A DNA stretch of 64,000 nucleotides, from positions 1 to 64,000 of the forward strand of contig JAIRPF010000075.1 in assembly GCA_031257115.1 (NCBI GenBank), given 5' to 3'. Made by a program: the position numbers and the translations under genes. Shown here in pieces: positions 53,805-63,928 of this stretch (its first letter is position 1; every line of letters begins with the position of its first letter). The notes below the pieces were generated by a model. The model ran no database searches. It saw nothing but the letters and a program-made list of their open reading frames with translations, and was not told the DNA's origin. Source of the stretch: Accumulibacter sp. GTDB taxonomy: Bacteria > Pseudomonadota > Gammaproteobacteria > Burkholderiales > Rhodocyclaceae.

Positions 53805-54398
53805 GGCGGCGATCCTCGGAAAGGTGGATCGAGTTTATCACAGCGCTCCTGCCCGTCATGAACGCGCGGGCAGGACAGAGCCATCGCATCAAACCACGGT
53901 CGCATGGCGAAAATCTTTTGATCACGGCGAATACGGAAAGCCACGGCGAAAAGTAAAAATCATCAACCACGGCGAACACGGCGGGCACGACCGATACGAT
54001 GGATACGACGAAAAACAAGAAACCCCGTCATCCCCGCGAACGCGGGAATCCAGAAACGTACTTTCCGGCGCGCAGCGCCGCATCCTTTGAATTGGCGGCC
54101 CTTCGGGTCGGAGATCACGAACTGGATTCCCGCGTTCGCGGGAATGACGAGGGGGAGGGCGCGCATGGGTCGGGGCGAGCCAGGCGAACCCCAACCTATT
54201 GTCCTGAACAAGCCCCTCCTGAGGGAGGCGGCCCGCGCGGCGGCGCGTTTCTTGAATCAACCGCCCGCGAATCCCCGTCATTCCCGCTTTCGCGGGAATG
54301 ACGGGGGGTTTCTTTGCCTTTCACCGTGTCCGTCGTGGTTGCTGCTTTTCGCTCTTGTCTTTCGCCGCGCCCTTCGTGGCTTTCGGAGCGTCGGGCGG
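53805..54398. repeat. Repeat-filled gap with composite palindromic unit (54026-54149)
   Basis: No gene is seen. 53920-54015 has strings of 'ACCACGGCGAACACGGCGGG' type. 54026-54149 is a clean 124-bp composite with inverted ends ('CGTCATCCCCGCGAACGCGG' and 'CGCGTTCGCGGGAATGACG') and core 'GGCGGCCCTTCGGGTCGGAG'. 54207-54255 holds a 'CCTCCTGAGGGAGGCGGCCC' unit, and 54276-54303 is a further GCGGGAAT palindrome. String-type repeats follow up to the MFS gene's end. Confidence 0.8.
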
Positions 54399-55622
54399 TC
54401 AGACCGTTTGGCGGGCCGAGGGGACGACGGGGGCTTCGCGGATCGGCAGGTTGACCAGGGCCGCGAAGCCGGCCAGCGCCATGTCGGCGTACCACATCCA
54501 CGACAAATCGCCGAAACGCGCGATCGACAGCCCGCCCAACCAGGCGCCGAGGAAGCCGCCGGTCTGGTGCGAGAGCAGCGTGAGTCCGAAAAGCGTGCCC
54601 AGGTAGCGCACTCCGAACAGTTTGCCGACGATCGCCGCGGTCGGCGGCACCGTGGCCAGCCAGGTGAAGCCGAGTCCGACGGCGAACAGGTAGAAATTCA
54701 GGTCGGTGCGCGGCGCGGCGAGAAAGATGGCGATCATCAGCGCGCGCGAGCCGTACATCCAGAACAGGATGTGCTTGCCGCGATAGCGGGCGACGCAAGC
54801 GCCCGCCATCAGGCTGCCGAAAACGTTGGTCAATCCGATGATGGCGAGCGACCAGCCGGCCACGGACGGGGGCAGGTGGCACAGGCCGATCTCGCCGGGC
54901 AGGTGCGTGACCAGAAAGGCGACGTGGAAGCCGCAGGTGAAGAATCCGGCGTGCAGCAGCAGGTAGTCGCGGTTTTTCATGGCTTCCACGATGCTGCGCC
55001 ACGGCCCGGATTCGCCGCCGCCCGCGTCCGGGCGGGCGCGGACGGCGGCGCCGGAGGCCACGTTGCGCACCAGCGGCAGGGCGAGGAGCACCATCAGCGC
55101 CAGCGACATCATGCCACCGATCCAGCCGACGGCCTGGATCAGTTTTTGCAGGATCGGCGCGAAAATGAACTGGCCGAAGGAACCGCCCGCGTTGATGACG
55201 CCCGATGCGGTTCCGCGCGCCGCCATCGGCAGGCGGTTGGCCGCCGCGCCGAAAAGCACGGAAAAGCTGCTGGCGCCGGAACCCGCGGCGGAGAGCAATC
55301 CCAATGACGCGATCAATCCCGAAACGCCGCCGAGCCACGGGGTGATCGCGCTGCCCAGAGCCATCAGGCAGATGCCGCCGTACAGGATGCGCGCGGGGCC
55401 GAAGCGGTCGGCCAGCGCGCCGGCGAGCGGCTGGACGGCGCCCCAGACGAACTGGCCGATGGCGAGCGCCAGGCTGATCGAGGCGATGTCGACGCCCAGC
55501 CCGGCGTTGAGCGGCATGACGAAGAGTCCGAGCGACTGGCGCGCGCCCATGGTAATGAGCAGGATGCCGGCGGCGGACAGCGTGACGATCCACGCTTGCG
55601 GCAGTTTGGGGAGGCGGGGCAT
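54399..55622 (-). CDS. MFS transporter
   Basis: This 407-residue inner-membrane protein has about 12 hydrophobic helices. The MFS motif A between helices 2 and 3 is 'GALADRFGPARILYGG', and the pseudo-repeat follows in the second half ('MAGACVARYRGKHILF'). It resembles the CynX/OxlT-like monocarboxylate porter group by overall pattern, but the substrate is unknown. The ATG at 55622 ('MPRLPKLPQAWIV') is used. It lies 14 bases downstream of hslR on the same strand. Confidence 0.9.
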   Translation of the reverse strand: MPRLPKLPQAWIVTLSAAGILLITMGARQSLGLFVMPLNAGLGVDIASISLALAIGQFVWGAVQPLAGALADRFGPARILYGGICLMALGSAITPWLGGVSGLIASLGLLSAAGSGASSFSVLFGAAANRLPMAARGTASGVINAGGSFGQFIFAPILQKLIQAVGWIGGMMSLALMVLLALPLVRNVASGAAVRARPDAGGGESGPWRSIVEAMKNRDYLLLHAGFFTCGFHVAFLVTHLPGEIGLCHLPPSVAGWSLAIIGLTNVFGSLMAGACVARYRGKHILFWMYGSRALMIAIFLAAPRTDLNFYLFAVGLGFTWLATVPPTAAIVGKLFGVRYLGTLFGLTLLSHQTGGFLGAWLGGLSIARFGDLSWMWYADMALAGFAALVNLPIREAPVVPSARQTV

Positions 55623-55636
55623 GGGCGGCGGCCTGG

Positions 55637-56017
55637 TCAATACGGTTCGTTGAAGCGGTGGATCAGACGCCGCGCCTTCTTGGTCGGGCGGCCCTTGAGA
55701 TCGCTGCCCGGCGCGGGCGCGAGGCGCAGGTTTTCCTTGAGGGTTTCGCGCCGCGCGCGGCTCTCGGCGGTTTCCTCGTAAAGCCGTTGCGCTTCGGCGG
55801 CCGGCCCGCGCCGTTCGTCGAGCGCGCGCACGATCACCGTCCAGCGCATCGGGCCGATGGCGATGTCCAGCGCGTCGCCGGGACGGATTTCCCGCGCCGG
55901 TTTCGGTATTTCGCCGTTCCAGCGAACGTGCCCGGCGCGGATGGCCTCGGTGGCGAGCGAGCGCGTCTTGTAGAAACGCGCGGCCCACAGCCATTTGTCG
56001 ATGCGCAGGCTGTCCAT
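55637..56017 (-). CDS. hslR: Heat shock protein 15 homologue, S4-domain RNA-binding protein
   Basis: HslR (126 residues) binds free 50S subunits carrying nascent tRNA-peptide and helps ribosome recycling. The S4 domain is 'LRIDKWLWAARFYKTRSLAT' followed by 'AIRAGHVRWNG', and 'RRGPAAEAQRLYEETAESRA' is the Hsp15-specific middle part. The C-terminus is basic ('GRPTKKARRLIHRF'). ATG 56017 fits E. coli Hsp15 better than the upstream ATG at 56044, which lacks a ribosome-binding site. It is probably co-transcribed with the MFS gene. Confidence 0.92.
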   Translation of the reverse strand: MDSLRIDKWLWAARFYKTRSLATEAIRAGHVRWNGEIPKPAREIRPGDALDIAIGPMRWTVIVRALDERRGPAAEAQRLYEETAESRARRETLKENLRLAPAPGSDLKGRPTKKARRLIHRFNEPY

Positions 56018-56450
56018 CCCGTCGGATCCGGTCAGGCGTGGCATTATTCGGAAGTCGGTTTCGAGAACAATTTTCGGTTCAAGGATCGGGCCCAAGGATC
56101 GGGGCCGTCTCCCCCGTTTTTCGCGGCGCGTATCGGTATCGCGCGAAAGCCGCGCGTCACCCGGTCGACGGCCGGCATGATAGCACCGGCGGAACACCCG
56201 GCGGTATCGAAGGCGCGGGCCGCGAAGATGACCGGCGTCCCGGCTTGCCCGACGCATCGGCGCGGCGGTCTGGGTTGGAGCGACGCGGGAGCCAGGCAGC
56301 GCGCAGGATCGGAGGCGAGAGCTTTTCAACCACGACGAACACGACGGGCACGGCGAAAAGCCAAAGCGAGAACAAGGTAAAAGCCAATGGATTTCCTGCT
56401 TTCGTTGTGTCCGTTGTGCTCGCCGCGCCCGTCGTGATCGATCGCTTTTT
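56018..56450. other. Gene-free stretch between hslR and the ftsY-side repeat
   Basis: No credible gene is seen. 56325-56440 contains strings of the 'ACCACGACGAACACGACGGG' type and their inverted counterparts ('CGTTGTGCTCGCCGCGCCCG'), which may pair. The hslR promoter should lie within the first 150 bases but could not be assigned. Confidence 0.5.
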
Positions 56451-56620
56451 CATCGTAAAACTGACTCCGGTTTGAAACCCCGCCCTTCAGGGCGGTGCGA
56501 AGGCTGAAATCCCCGGCCTGGAAGGCCGGGGTTTCGACCGTAGCCACTTGGAGAGGGGTGCAAACCCCTTCCAAGTTCGTTCACAGCGGCAGGCATGAAT
56601 GCCTGCCGCTAATGAGTTGC
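56451..56620 (+). repeat. Multi-hairpin 170-bp repeat, copy 2
   Basis: This 170-bp unit runs from 'CATCGTAAAACTGACTCCGG' to 'GCTAATGAGTTGC'. It contains four consecutive hairpins: 'CCGCCCTTCAGGGCGG', 'CCCCGGCCTGGAAGGCCGGG', the long-loop 'GGAGAGGGG..CCCCTTCC' pair, and 'GCGGCAGGCATGAATGCCTG' closing with CCGC. It ends 2 bases from the ftsY stop codon. It is about 93-95% like the copy at 57830-57997 by eye. Confidence 0.85.
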
Positions 56621-56622
56621 TC

Positions 56623-57585
<963 letters not shown>

Positions 57586-57829
57586 GGAATTTCGCTTTTC
57601 AGAGGGGACAGGGACATGAAAGACTGGCGCGGCCAAAATCGACAGAAATATCAGACTCGCGCCTCACCGCCGATTCGCCCGCGATTCTATCAGAAGCCGT
57701 GTTTGCCCACGGGGCGATCCTGCCCGCGGCGCTCATCCCGATCCATATGAGCTTCGCGCGAGTTGAAACTATCGCGCGAGCCTCTTTCCTCAAGAATGTC
57801 GTTATTTCCTTGATTGCGGAAATCCAGTT
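57586..57829. other. ftsY upstream region
   Basis: No gene is seen. A degenerate 'CGTTATTTCCTTGATTGCGG' palindrome remnant (57799-57826) directly precedes the multi-hairpin repeat. The ftsY promoter probably lies at 57600-57750. Confidence 0.4.
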
Positions 57830-57997
57830 CATCGTAAAACTGACTCCGGTTTGAAACCCGCCCTTCGGGGCGGTGCGAAGGCTGAAATCCCCGGCCTGGA
57901 AGGCCGGGGTTTCGACCGTGACCACTTGGGAGGGGTGCCAACCCCTTCCAGGTTCGTTCACAGCGACAGGCATGAATGCCTGTCGCTAATGAGTTGC
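57830..57997 (+). repeat. Multi-hairpin 170-bp repeat, copy 3
   Basis: This 168-bp unit has the same order of hairpins as 56451-56620 ('CCGCCCTTCGGGGCGG'-type, 'CCCCGGCCTGGAAGGCCGGG', 'GGAGGGGTGCC..CCCCTTCC' and 'GCGACAGGCATGAATGCCTG' closing with TCGC). The last hairpin shows a compensating change: GCGGC..GCCGC in copy 2 becomes GCGAC..GTCGC here, which favours a conserved structure. 57998-58214 continues with a short GCGGG hairpin (58009-58043), a 'CCTCCCGAGGGAGG' unit (58046-58110) and a 'GTCATTCCCGCTTGCGTGGG' palindrome (58150-58177). Confidence 0.85.
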
Positions 57998-58214
57998 CCC
58001 ACCAAAAATGGAGCGCGGGCGGGATGCCCGCGCTCCAATATCAAAGCTTCCCTCCCGAGGGAGGTATCGTGCGGCGTAAGCCGCATGACGGAAGGAGTTG
58101 GGCAGTTGAATCATCAAACGCGGATGAGCAGACACACAAACGGAAAACCCGTCATTCCCGCTTGCGTGGGAATGACGAGGGGGATGGAAGCGGCGCGGGC
58201 GATCCGGGGTGGAA

Positions 58215-59087
58215 TCAGGGCGCGCGCGATTCGCCGGTCAACAGGCGGAAAGCCGCGTAACGGTTTGGGTCGATGGCGCCGGCTTCGACGGCGGCGCGGA
58301 TCGCGCAGCCTGGTTCGCGGTCGTGGCGGCAGTCGCGGAACCGGCAGCTTTCGAGCAAGGGGCGGAATTCGCGGAAGCCGCGTTCGATTTCCGGGCGGGA
58401 CAGGTGGCGCAGACCGAATTCCTGCAATCCCGGCGAGTCGATGAGCGGCGATCCGTCCGGCAGGCGGTAGAGCGTGGTGTGCGTCGTGGTGTGCCGGCCC
58501 GCGCCGAGCGCCTCCGAAATCTCGCGGGTGCGCGCGTTGGCGCCGGGCGCGAGCGCGTTGATCAGCGTCGATTTGCCCGTGCCCGACGGGCCGGCCAGGA
58601 CGCTCGCCTGTCCCGCGAGATGCGGGCGCAGGGCCTCCGCGCTCGCGCGCGCGGACAGGCGGAGCAACGGATAGCCGAGACGGGCGAACGGGGAGAGCGC
58701 GGTTTCGGCGGCGGGCAGGCGGTCGGCGAGATCGCATTTGTTGAGCACGATCAACGCGCCGATGCCCTGGCTTTCGGCGGCGGCGAGGCAGCGCGTGACG
58801 AGGTTTTCCGAAAAGCCGGGTTCCGTCGCGACGACGATGACGACCTGGGTGACGTTGGCCGCGATCAGTTTTTGCCGCAGGGCGTTGGAGCGGTAGAACA
58901 GGGAGCGGCGCGGCAGGACGGCGTCGATGACGCCTTGCGCGTCGCCGCTGCGCGCGATCGAGACCCGGTCTCCGCAGGCCAGGCCGCTTTTCTTGCCGCG
59001 CGGAAAGCAGGGCAGCGCGCCGCCATCGGGCAATTCGACGAGGTAATGCCGGCCGTGCGCGGCGACGATCGTTCCTTCGAGCTTCAA
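58215..59087 (-). CDS. rsgA: Ribosome small subunit-dependent GTPase A
   Basis: RsgA (290 residues) is a circularly permuted GTPase that checks late 30S maturation. In order: the N-terminal OB domain ('[20 protein letters not shown]'), then G4 'LIVLNKCDLAD', G1 'VLAGPSGTGKSTLINALAPG', G3 'IDSPGLQEFG' and the C-terminal zinc site 'CRFRDCRHDREPGCAIR'. The start is most likely TTG at 59087, overlapping the stop of the M48 protease gene as TTGA. No in-frame ATG or GTG exists near the family N-terminus. Confidence 0.94.
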   Translation of the reverse strand: MKLEGTIVAAHGRHYLVELPDGGALPCFPRGKKSGLACGDRVSIARSGDAQGVIDAVLPRRSLFYRSNALRQKLIAANVTQVVIVVATEPGFSENLVTRCLAAAESQGIGALIVLNKCDLADRLPAAETALSPFARLGYPLLRLSARASAEALRPHLAGQASVLAGPSGTGKSTLINALAPGANARTREISEALGAGRHTTTHTTLYRLPDGSPLIDSPGLQEFGLRHLSRPEIERGFREFRPLLESCRFRDCRHDREPGCAIRAAVEAGAIDPNRYAAFRLLTGESRAP

Positions 59088-60376
59088 GTCGGGCCGGACG
59101 GCGAAAGGGACGGAGAAGGCGACAGGGAAAGCAGGCGCGAGACGCGCTGCGCCGCCGGCGGATGCGAGTCGTAGAACAGGGAGTGCAGGGGATCGGGCGT
59201 CAGCGTCGCGGCGTTGTCCTCGTACAGCTTGACCAGCGCCTGGACGAGATCGGCCGCCGAGGCGTGCTCGGCCGCGTAGCGGTCGGCCTCGAACTCGTGG
59301 CGGCGCGAAAGCAGGCTGGCCAGCGGCGTGGCCAGAAAGGCGAATACCGGGACGATCTGGAAGAACAGGATCAGCGCCATCGCCGTGTTGCGGGCGCTCT
59401 CCGAGGCGACGCCCAGGCCGGCGTAGAACCAGCCGGCGTCCATCAGCCGGGCGAGGATGTAGAGCAGGAACAGCGTCGCGGCGAAAATCAGCGCGATGCG
59501 CTTGGCGATGTGGCGGCGCGCGAAATGCCCCAGTTCGTGCGCCAGCACCGCCTCGACCTCCGGCGCTTCGAGCCGGCCGAGCAGCGTGTCGAAAAAAACG
59601 ATGCGCTTGGTTCTGCCAAGGCCGGTGAAATAGGCGTTGCCGTGGGCGGAGCGCCGGGAGCCGTCCATCACGAACAGGCCGGAACTGGCGAATCCGCAGC
59701 GGGCGAGCAGGGCTTCGATGCGATCTTTCAGCGCGTCGTCGTCGAGCGGCGCGAAGGTGTTGAACAGGGGAGCGATCCACGCCGGGTAGGCGAACAGGAC
59801 CAGCAGGTTGAAAGCGCACCAGAACAGCCAGACGTACAACCACCACGCCTCGCCCATGCGCGCCATCAGCCACAGGACGGCGAGCAGCGCCGGCGCGCCG
59901 ATGGCCAGACCCAGCGCGACTTGCTTGGCGAGGTCGAGCAGGAACAGGCGAAGGGTCATGCGGTTGAAACCGAAACGCTGCTCGATGACGAATTGCGCGT
60001 ACAGCGACATCGGCAGATCGACGGCGCCCGAAAGGAACATCACGCTGAAGATCAGGGCGACGCCGTACCACAGGCCGTCCAGGCGCGCCGACCAGAAGGC
60101 GTGCAAGGCCTCCAGCCCGCCGCCGAACGTGAAGGCCAGCAGCACGGCGATCTCGATGACCAGCGCGAGCCGGCCGAAACGGACGCGGACGACGCAATAG
60201 TCGGCCGCCTTCTGGTGGGCCGCGAGCGGGACGCGGCCGGCGAACCGCTCCGGCACCGCCGCCCGGTGCGCGCGGATGTGCGCGATCTGCCGGAAACCGA
60301 GCCACAGGCGCAGGATCGCCATCAGAAGCAGCGCGCCGAGAAAGGCCACGGAAAAGGAGTTGAGGGAAGCGGACAT
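59084..60376 (-). CDS. M48-family membrane metalloprotease, CAAX prenyl protease 1 (Ste24)-like
   Basis: This 430-residue integral membrane zinc protease has about seven hydrophobic segments. The HExxH zinc motif is residues 280-284 in '[18 protein letters not shown]', and the third ligand region is '[15 protein letters not shown]'. The N-terminal M48 domain with '[16 protein letters not shown]' marks the Ste24-like subgroup, which in bacteria probably performs membrane protein quality control. It is followed by rsgA in an overlapping arrangement (TTGA) and is divergent from orn. The same order, orn-M48-rsgA, is typical of betaproteobacteria. Confidence 0.93.
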   Translation of the reverse strand: MSASLNSFSVAFLGALLLMAILRLWLGFRQIAHIRAHRAAVPERFAGRVPLAAHQKAADYCVVRVRFGRLALVIEIAVLLAFTFGGGLEALHAFWSARLDGLWYGVALIFSVMFLSGAVDLPMSLYAQFVIEQRFGFNRMTLRLFLLDLAKQVALGLAIGAPALLAVLWLMARMGEAWWLYVWLFWCAFNLLVLFAYPAWIAPLFNTFAPLDDDALKDRIEALLARCGFASSGLFVMDGSRRSAHGNAYFTGLGRTKRIVFFDTLLGRLEAPEVEAVLAHELGHFARRHIAKRIALIFAATLFLLYILARLMDAGWFYAGLGVASESARNTAMALILFFQIVPVFAFLATPLASLLSRRHEFEADRYAAEHASAADLVQALVKLYEDNAATLTPDPLHSLFYDSHPPAAQRVSRLLSLSPSPSLSPSGPT

Positions 60377-60506
60377 CGAGCTGTGCCAAAATGCGGTTTT
60401 GGAGAAGGAACGGATTATCCCAAAAAAGGCGGGACGTGAAATACGGGCCATGAAGGACGTTTCGCGTTCCGCCTTTCCCCCGATCACATTTCACCCAGGA
60501 TATGAC

Positions 60507-61052
60507 ATGGCACGGAACGATAATCATCTCGTCTGGCTGGACATGGAAATGACCGGCCTCGACCCCGAACGCGAACGCATCATCGAACTGGCGATGATCG
60601 TCACCGACAGCCATCTCGAAACCGTGGCCGAATCGCCCGTGTGGGCGCTGCACCAGTCCGAGGCGACGCTCGGCGCGATGGATAAATGGAACAAGGCCAC
60701 GCACGGCAAATCGGGCCTGATCGAACGGGTACGCGCGTCCACGCTCGACGAAGCCGCCGTGCAGGCGGCGGCGCTCGCGTTCATGCGGGAATACGTGGCG
60801 CGGGGAATCAGCCCGATGTGCGGCAACTCCATCGGCCAGGACCGGCGCTTCATGGTGCGCTACATGCCGGCGCTCGAAGCGTGGTTCAATTACCGCAACA
60901 TCGACGTCAGCACGCTCAAGGAACTCTGCCGGCGCTGGAAACCCGAAGTGGCCAAGGGCTTCGAAAAAGCCTCGGCGCACACGGCCCTCGCCGACATCCG
61001 CGAATCCATCGAGGAACTGAAGTATTACCGGGAACATTTCATCAGAATATGA
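60507..61052 (+). CDS. orn: Oligoribonuclease
   Basis: Orn (181 residues) degrades di-ribonucleotides to mononucleotides at the end of RNA decay. DEDDh exonuclease motifs are '[20 protein letters not shown]' (Asp, Glu), '[19 protein letters not shown]' (Asp) and '[20 protein letters not shown]' (His, Asp). The ATG at 60507 with AGGA upstream is used; the frame extends upstream without homology. It is divergent from the M48 protease gene. Confidence 0.96.
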   Translation: MARNDNHLVWLDMEMTGLDPERERIIELAMIVTDSHLETVAESPVWALHQSEATLGAMDKWNKATHGKSGLIERVRASTLDEAAVQAAALAFMREYVARGISPMCGNSIGQDRRFMVRYMPALEAWFNYRNIDVSTLKELCRRWKPEVAKGFEKASAHTALADIRESIEELKYYREHFIRI

Positions 61053-61526
61053 TCCGGCGTCCCTGCGCGAGGCTTTCGATGCGACAAGGTGCGAAACTTT
61101 TTGACCGTGGCGGGCGCGGCGGAAGGCGAAAAACATTGACCACGGAGAACACGGAGAAAGGCGAAAACCCTTTTGACCGCGAAGAGCGCGGCGGAAGGCG
61201 AAAAGCGAAAGAAATTCCTCGCCGCTCTCACGCTCACCCCGTCACTCCCACGAAAATCCCCCCGTCATTCCCGCGAAAGCGGGAATCCAGCGCGTAAACT
61301 CCGGCGCGAAGCGCCGCAAGCCAAGCCTCCCTCTTGAGGTAGGTGGCCCGCCAAAGGCGGGTCGGAAGGAGTCGGGCGGTCGTTCTTCCAATCACGCCGC
61401 GCCGCCGAAAAACCTTGGGCCACGGAGTTCACGGAAAAACACGGAGAAAAATCTTTTGAAAGCTTTCACCTTCCGCCGCGCCCGTCGTGGTCGACCGTTT
61501 CTCCGGCGTTCGGCTAGAATCCGCCG
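61053..61526. repeat. Repeat-filled gap between orn and ispD
   Basis: No gene is seen. Three successive strings of 'TTGACCGTGGCGGGCGCGGC', 'TGACCACGGAGAACACGGAG' and 'TTGACCGCGAAGAGCGCGGC' type (61100-61210) are followed by a GCGGGAATCCAG palindrome (61263-61290), a 'GCGCGAAGCGCCGCAAGCCA' / 'CCTCCCTCTTGAGGTAGGTG' unit (61300-61385) and more strings. The ispD promoter must lie in the last 100 bases. Confidence 0.75.
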
Positions 61527-62216
61527 ATGTCCAGACATTATGCCCTTGTCCCCGCCGCCGGAAGCGGCGTCCGCTTCGGCGGGGGGATTCCCAAGCAATA
61601 CCTGCCCTTGGCGGGGCGGCCGATGATTCATCACGCGCTGGCCGCGTTGTGCCGTTGCGAGCGCATCGAGCGGGTGTGGGTGGTTCTCGCGCCGGACGAC
61701 GCCTGGTGGGAAACGTATGACTGGTCGGACCTTGGCGGGAAGCTGGAGGCGCTGCGCCGTGGTGGGGCGACACGCGCCGAGAGCGTGGCCAACGGTCTCG
61801 CCGCCGTCGAACGCATCGTTTCGCGGGACGACTGGATGCTGGTGCACGACGCGGCCCGGCCCTGCCTGTCGCGGGCGCTGCTGGATCACTTGTGCGAGGC
61901 GTTGCGGGACGATCCCGTCGGCGGCCTGCTGGCGGTTCCCGTCGCGGATACCCTGAAGCGCGCGGACGCCGGGCGGCGCGTGGCGGCGACCGAGCCGCGC
62001 GAGGGGCTGTGGCAGGCGCAGACGCCGCAGATGTTCCGCTACGGCCTGCTGCGGCGGGCGCTGGACGGCCGGCCGGCGGTCACCGACGAAGCCGGCGCGC
62101 TCGAAGCGATGGGCTGCCGGCCGCTGTTGGTGCGGGCGGACGCGAGCAATTTCAAGATAACCTACCCGGCCGACCTGGAACTGGCCGAACGGATGCTGAA
62201 GGCGGGAAATCCATGA
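61527..62216 (+). CDS. ispD: 2-C-methyl-D-erythritol 4-phosphate cytidylyltransferase
   Basis: IspD (229 residues) adds CMP to methylerythritol phosphate in the MEP isoprenoid pathway. The nucleotide-binding '[20 protein letters not shown]', '[14 protein letters not shown]', '[20 protein letters not shown]' and '[15 protein letters not shown]' signatures are intact. Its stop overlaps the ispF start (ATGA), the common ispD-ispF coupling. Confidence 0.97.
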   Translation: MSRHYALVPAAGSGVRFGGGIPKQYLPLAGRPMIHHALAALCRCERIERVWVVLAPDDAWWETYDWSDLGGKLEALRRGGATRAESVANGLAAVERIVSRDDWMLVHDAARPCLSRALLDHLCEALRDDPVGGLLAVPVADTLKRADAGRRVAATEPREGLWQAQTPQMFRYGLLRRALDGRPAVTDEAGALEAMGCRPLLVRADASNFKITYPADLELAERMLKAGNP

Positions 62217-62692
62217 TCCGCGTCGGACAAGGCAGCGACATCCACGCGCTCGCCCCTGGGCGCAAGCTCATCGTCGGCGGCGTCGAGATCGCGCACGAAT
62301 CCGGCCTGCTCGGCCATTCCGACGCCGACGCGCTGCTGCACGCGATCATCGACGCGCTGCTGGGCGCGGCCGGGATGGGCGACATCGGGCGGCTTTTCCC
62401 GGATACGGACGAACGCTATCGCGGCGCGGATAGCCGCGTTCTCCTGCGCGCCGTCCGCGACCGGCTGGCCGGCGCGGGCTGGCGCATCGTGAACGTGGAT
62501 GCGACGATCCACGCGCAGCGCCCGAAAATGGCCCCGCACATCCCGCGCATGGCCGCGCTGATCGCGGACGACTTGGGCATTCCGGCGGAACGGGTAAACG
62601 TAAAGGCCAAGACGGCGGAAAAGCTGGGTTTCGTGGGACGTGAAGAAGGTATCTCGGCCGATGCCGTGGCGCTGATCGAAAACCGGACGTAA
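62213..62692 (+). CDS. ispF: 2-C-methyl-D-erythritol 2,4-cyclodiphosphate synthase
   Basis: IspF (159 residues) forms the cyclic diphosphate of the MEP pathway. The metal site '[12 protein letters not shown]' and '[20 protein letters not shown]' (Asp, His), '[18 protein letters not shown]' and the C-terminal '[20 protein letters not shown]' are conserved. The motif Q-G-S-D replaces the more common G-x-D-V/x-H wording only slightly. It is the second gene of ispDF. Confidence 0.97.
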   Translation: MIRVGQGSDIHALAPGRKLIVGGVEIAHESGLLGHSDADALLHAIIDALLGAAGMGDIGRLFPDTDERYRGADSRVLLRAVRDRLAGAGWRIVNVDATIHAQRPKMAPHIPRMAALIADDLGIPAERVNVKAKTAEKLGFVGREEGISADAVALIENRT

Positions 62693-63694
62693 AAAGCGGA
62701 TAACCGCGACGGCGCGGCGGGCACGGCGAAAAACAAAAGCGGGGATGACACATGGTTATGTTGTGTCCTGTATTCACGCACCGGAATGATATGAACACCC
62801 CCTTCTTTCCCCCCAACCGTCATCGCATTTGTTGAGGCCCATGAGCAAGTTCGAGTCTGCCACGTCGCCGGGGAAACGGGCGAGAGATCACCAACAAGCA
62901 GATCGAACACGCCAGACTGCTTGAGTGCTTCGCCAACCGCGGGCCACGCTTCATCGGCGGAGGCGTGCGGCGGCTCACACCGCCGGGCGTGGAAATTAAG
63001 AAAGCCCGGCCACGAGGCCGGAGAAGGGATACGCAAGCGCGGCGGCAAGCCCGAAAGACGCAGGACGGCCAAACCCGCCCCCGCCGCCGGTTTGCATCCG
63101 CGACTCGACAGGAACGCCCAAGTCCCCCTCGATCTTCTGGAAAACGCCAGCGCACCGGTCGGTGAAGACCGTTTCACTTACAAGACCCGCATAAATCGGG
63201 GTGAGCAAAGCGAATCCCAGCATTCACGCCTGCCGTGTTTTTCAATCATGGCGCGGCGAATTTCACAAGGGCAAATATCATCCGCCCGTCGCGCCCTACT
63301 ATTTGTACCTCTTGGCTCAACCACTCGTGGTGGGATTCGCTCCGCTATCCCAGCCCATGATCTGGACAATCCCCCCTCTCGATGAAGGTGGCTCGCGGCA
63401 AAGCCGCGAGCCGGAAGGAGTCGAACCGCCGAGGGAAGAGCCGGGGGGGTCTTCCAAACCGTATTTGGGAATTCGACCGCCCAACTCCCTCCGTCACGCC
63501 TTCGGCGCGACATCTCACTCAAGAGGGAGGTTTTGAATGGAGCGCGGGCGTCGTGCCCGTTGCGGTTGATTCGCTTTTCTCCGTGTTTCTCCGTACCCTC
63601 CGTGGCCGACGTTTTGCCTTTCGCCGCGCTCCGTGGGTGGTCGTTTTGGTCTTTCGTCTGCTATGCTTGTGCGCAATCGCGCAAAATTCAGGCC
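62693..63694. other. 1-kb stretch of repeats and gene debris
   Basis: No intact gene can be supported. On the reverse strand, 62760-63177 reads in places like an eroded protein ('DEAWPAVGEALKQSGVFDLL', 'TWQTRTCSWASTNAMTV'), and 62996-63223 could encode a 75-residue hydrophobic peptide ('MLGFALLTPIYAGLVSETVF'); these look like phage or plasmid debris. 63372-63430 and 63455-63532 form a pair of inverted 'CCTCTCGATGAAGGTGGCTC' / 'CATCTCACTCAAGAGGGAGG' units, followed by a fragment of the 'ATGGAGCGCGGGCGTC' hairpin (63537) and strings of 'CTCCGTGTTTCTCCGTACCC' type. Confidence 0.5.
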
Positions 63695-63922
63695 ATGAGA
63701 TATTTGCTTCTGATCGGGCTGGTTCTCGTTATCCTCTGGTTTTTTCGCCGTTCGGGGAATCGCCGCCCGCGCGGGAGGGAGCGCGTGGCAAATCCGCCGG
63801 AGCAGATGGTCAGGTGCGCCCGGTGCGGCGTTTATCTTCCTGAAAGCGAGAGCTTCCGGAAAGGCGCGGCCCATTATTGTTGCGCCGAGCATCAGCGCGC
63901 GGCGCAGGACCGGACGAACTGA
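63695..63922 (+). CDS. PP0621-family small membrane protein
   Basis: This 75-residue protein has one N-terminal membrane helix ('MRYLLLIGLVLVILWFFRR') and a C-terminal zinc-finger-like part with four Cys and one or two His ('MVRCARCGVYLPESESF' and 'AHYCCAEHQRA'). This pattern is typical of the PP0621 family, which sits directly before the pilS-pilR two-component genes in many beta- and gammaproteobacteria. The function is unknown. Confidence 0.8.
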   Translation: MRYLLLIGLVLVILWFFRRSGNRRPRGRERVANPPEQMVRCARCGVYLPESESFRKGAAHYCCAEHQRAAQDRTN

Positions 63923-63928
63923 CCCGCC

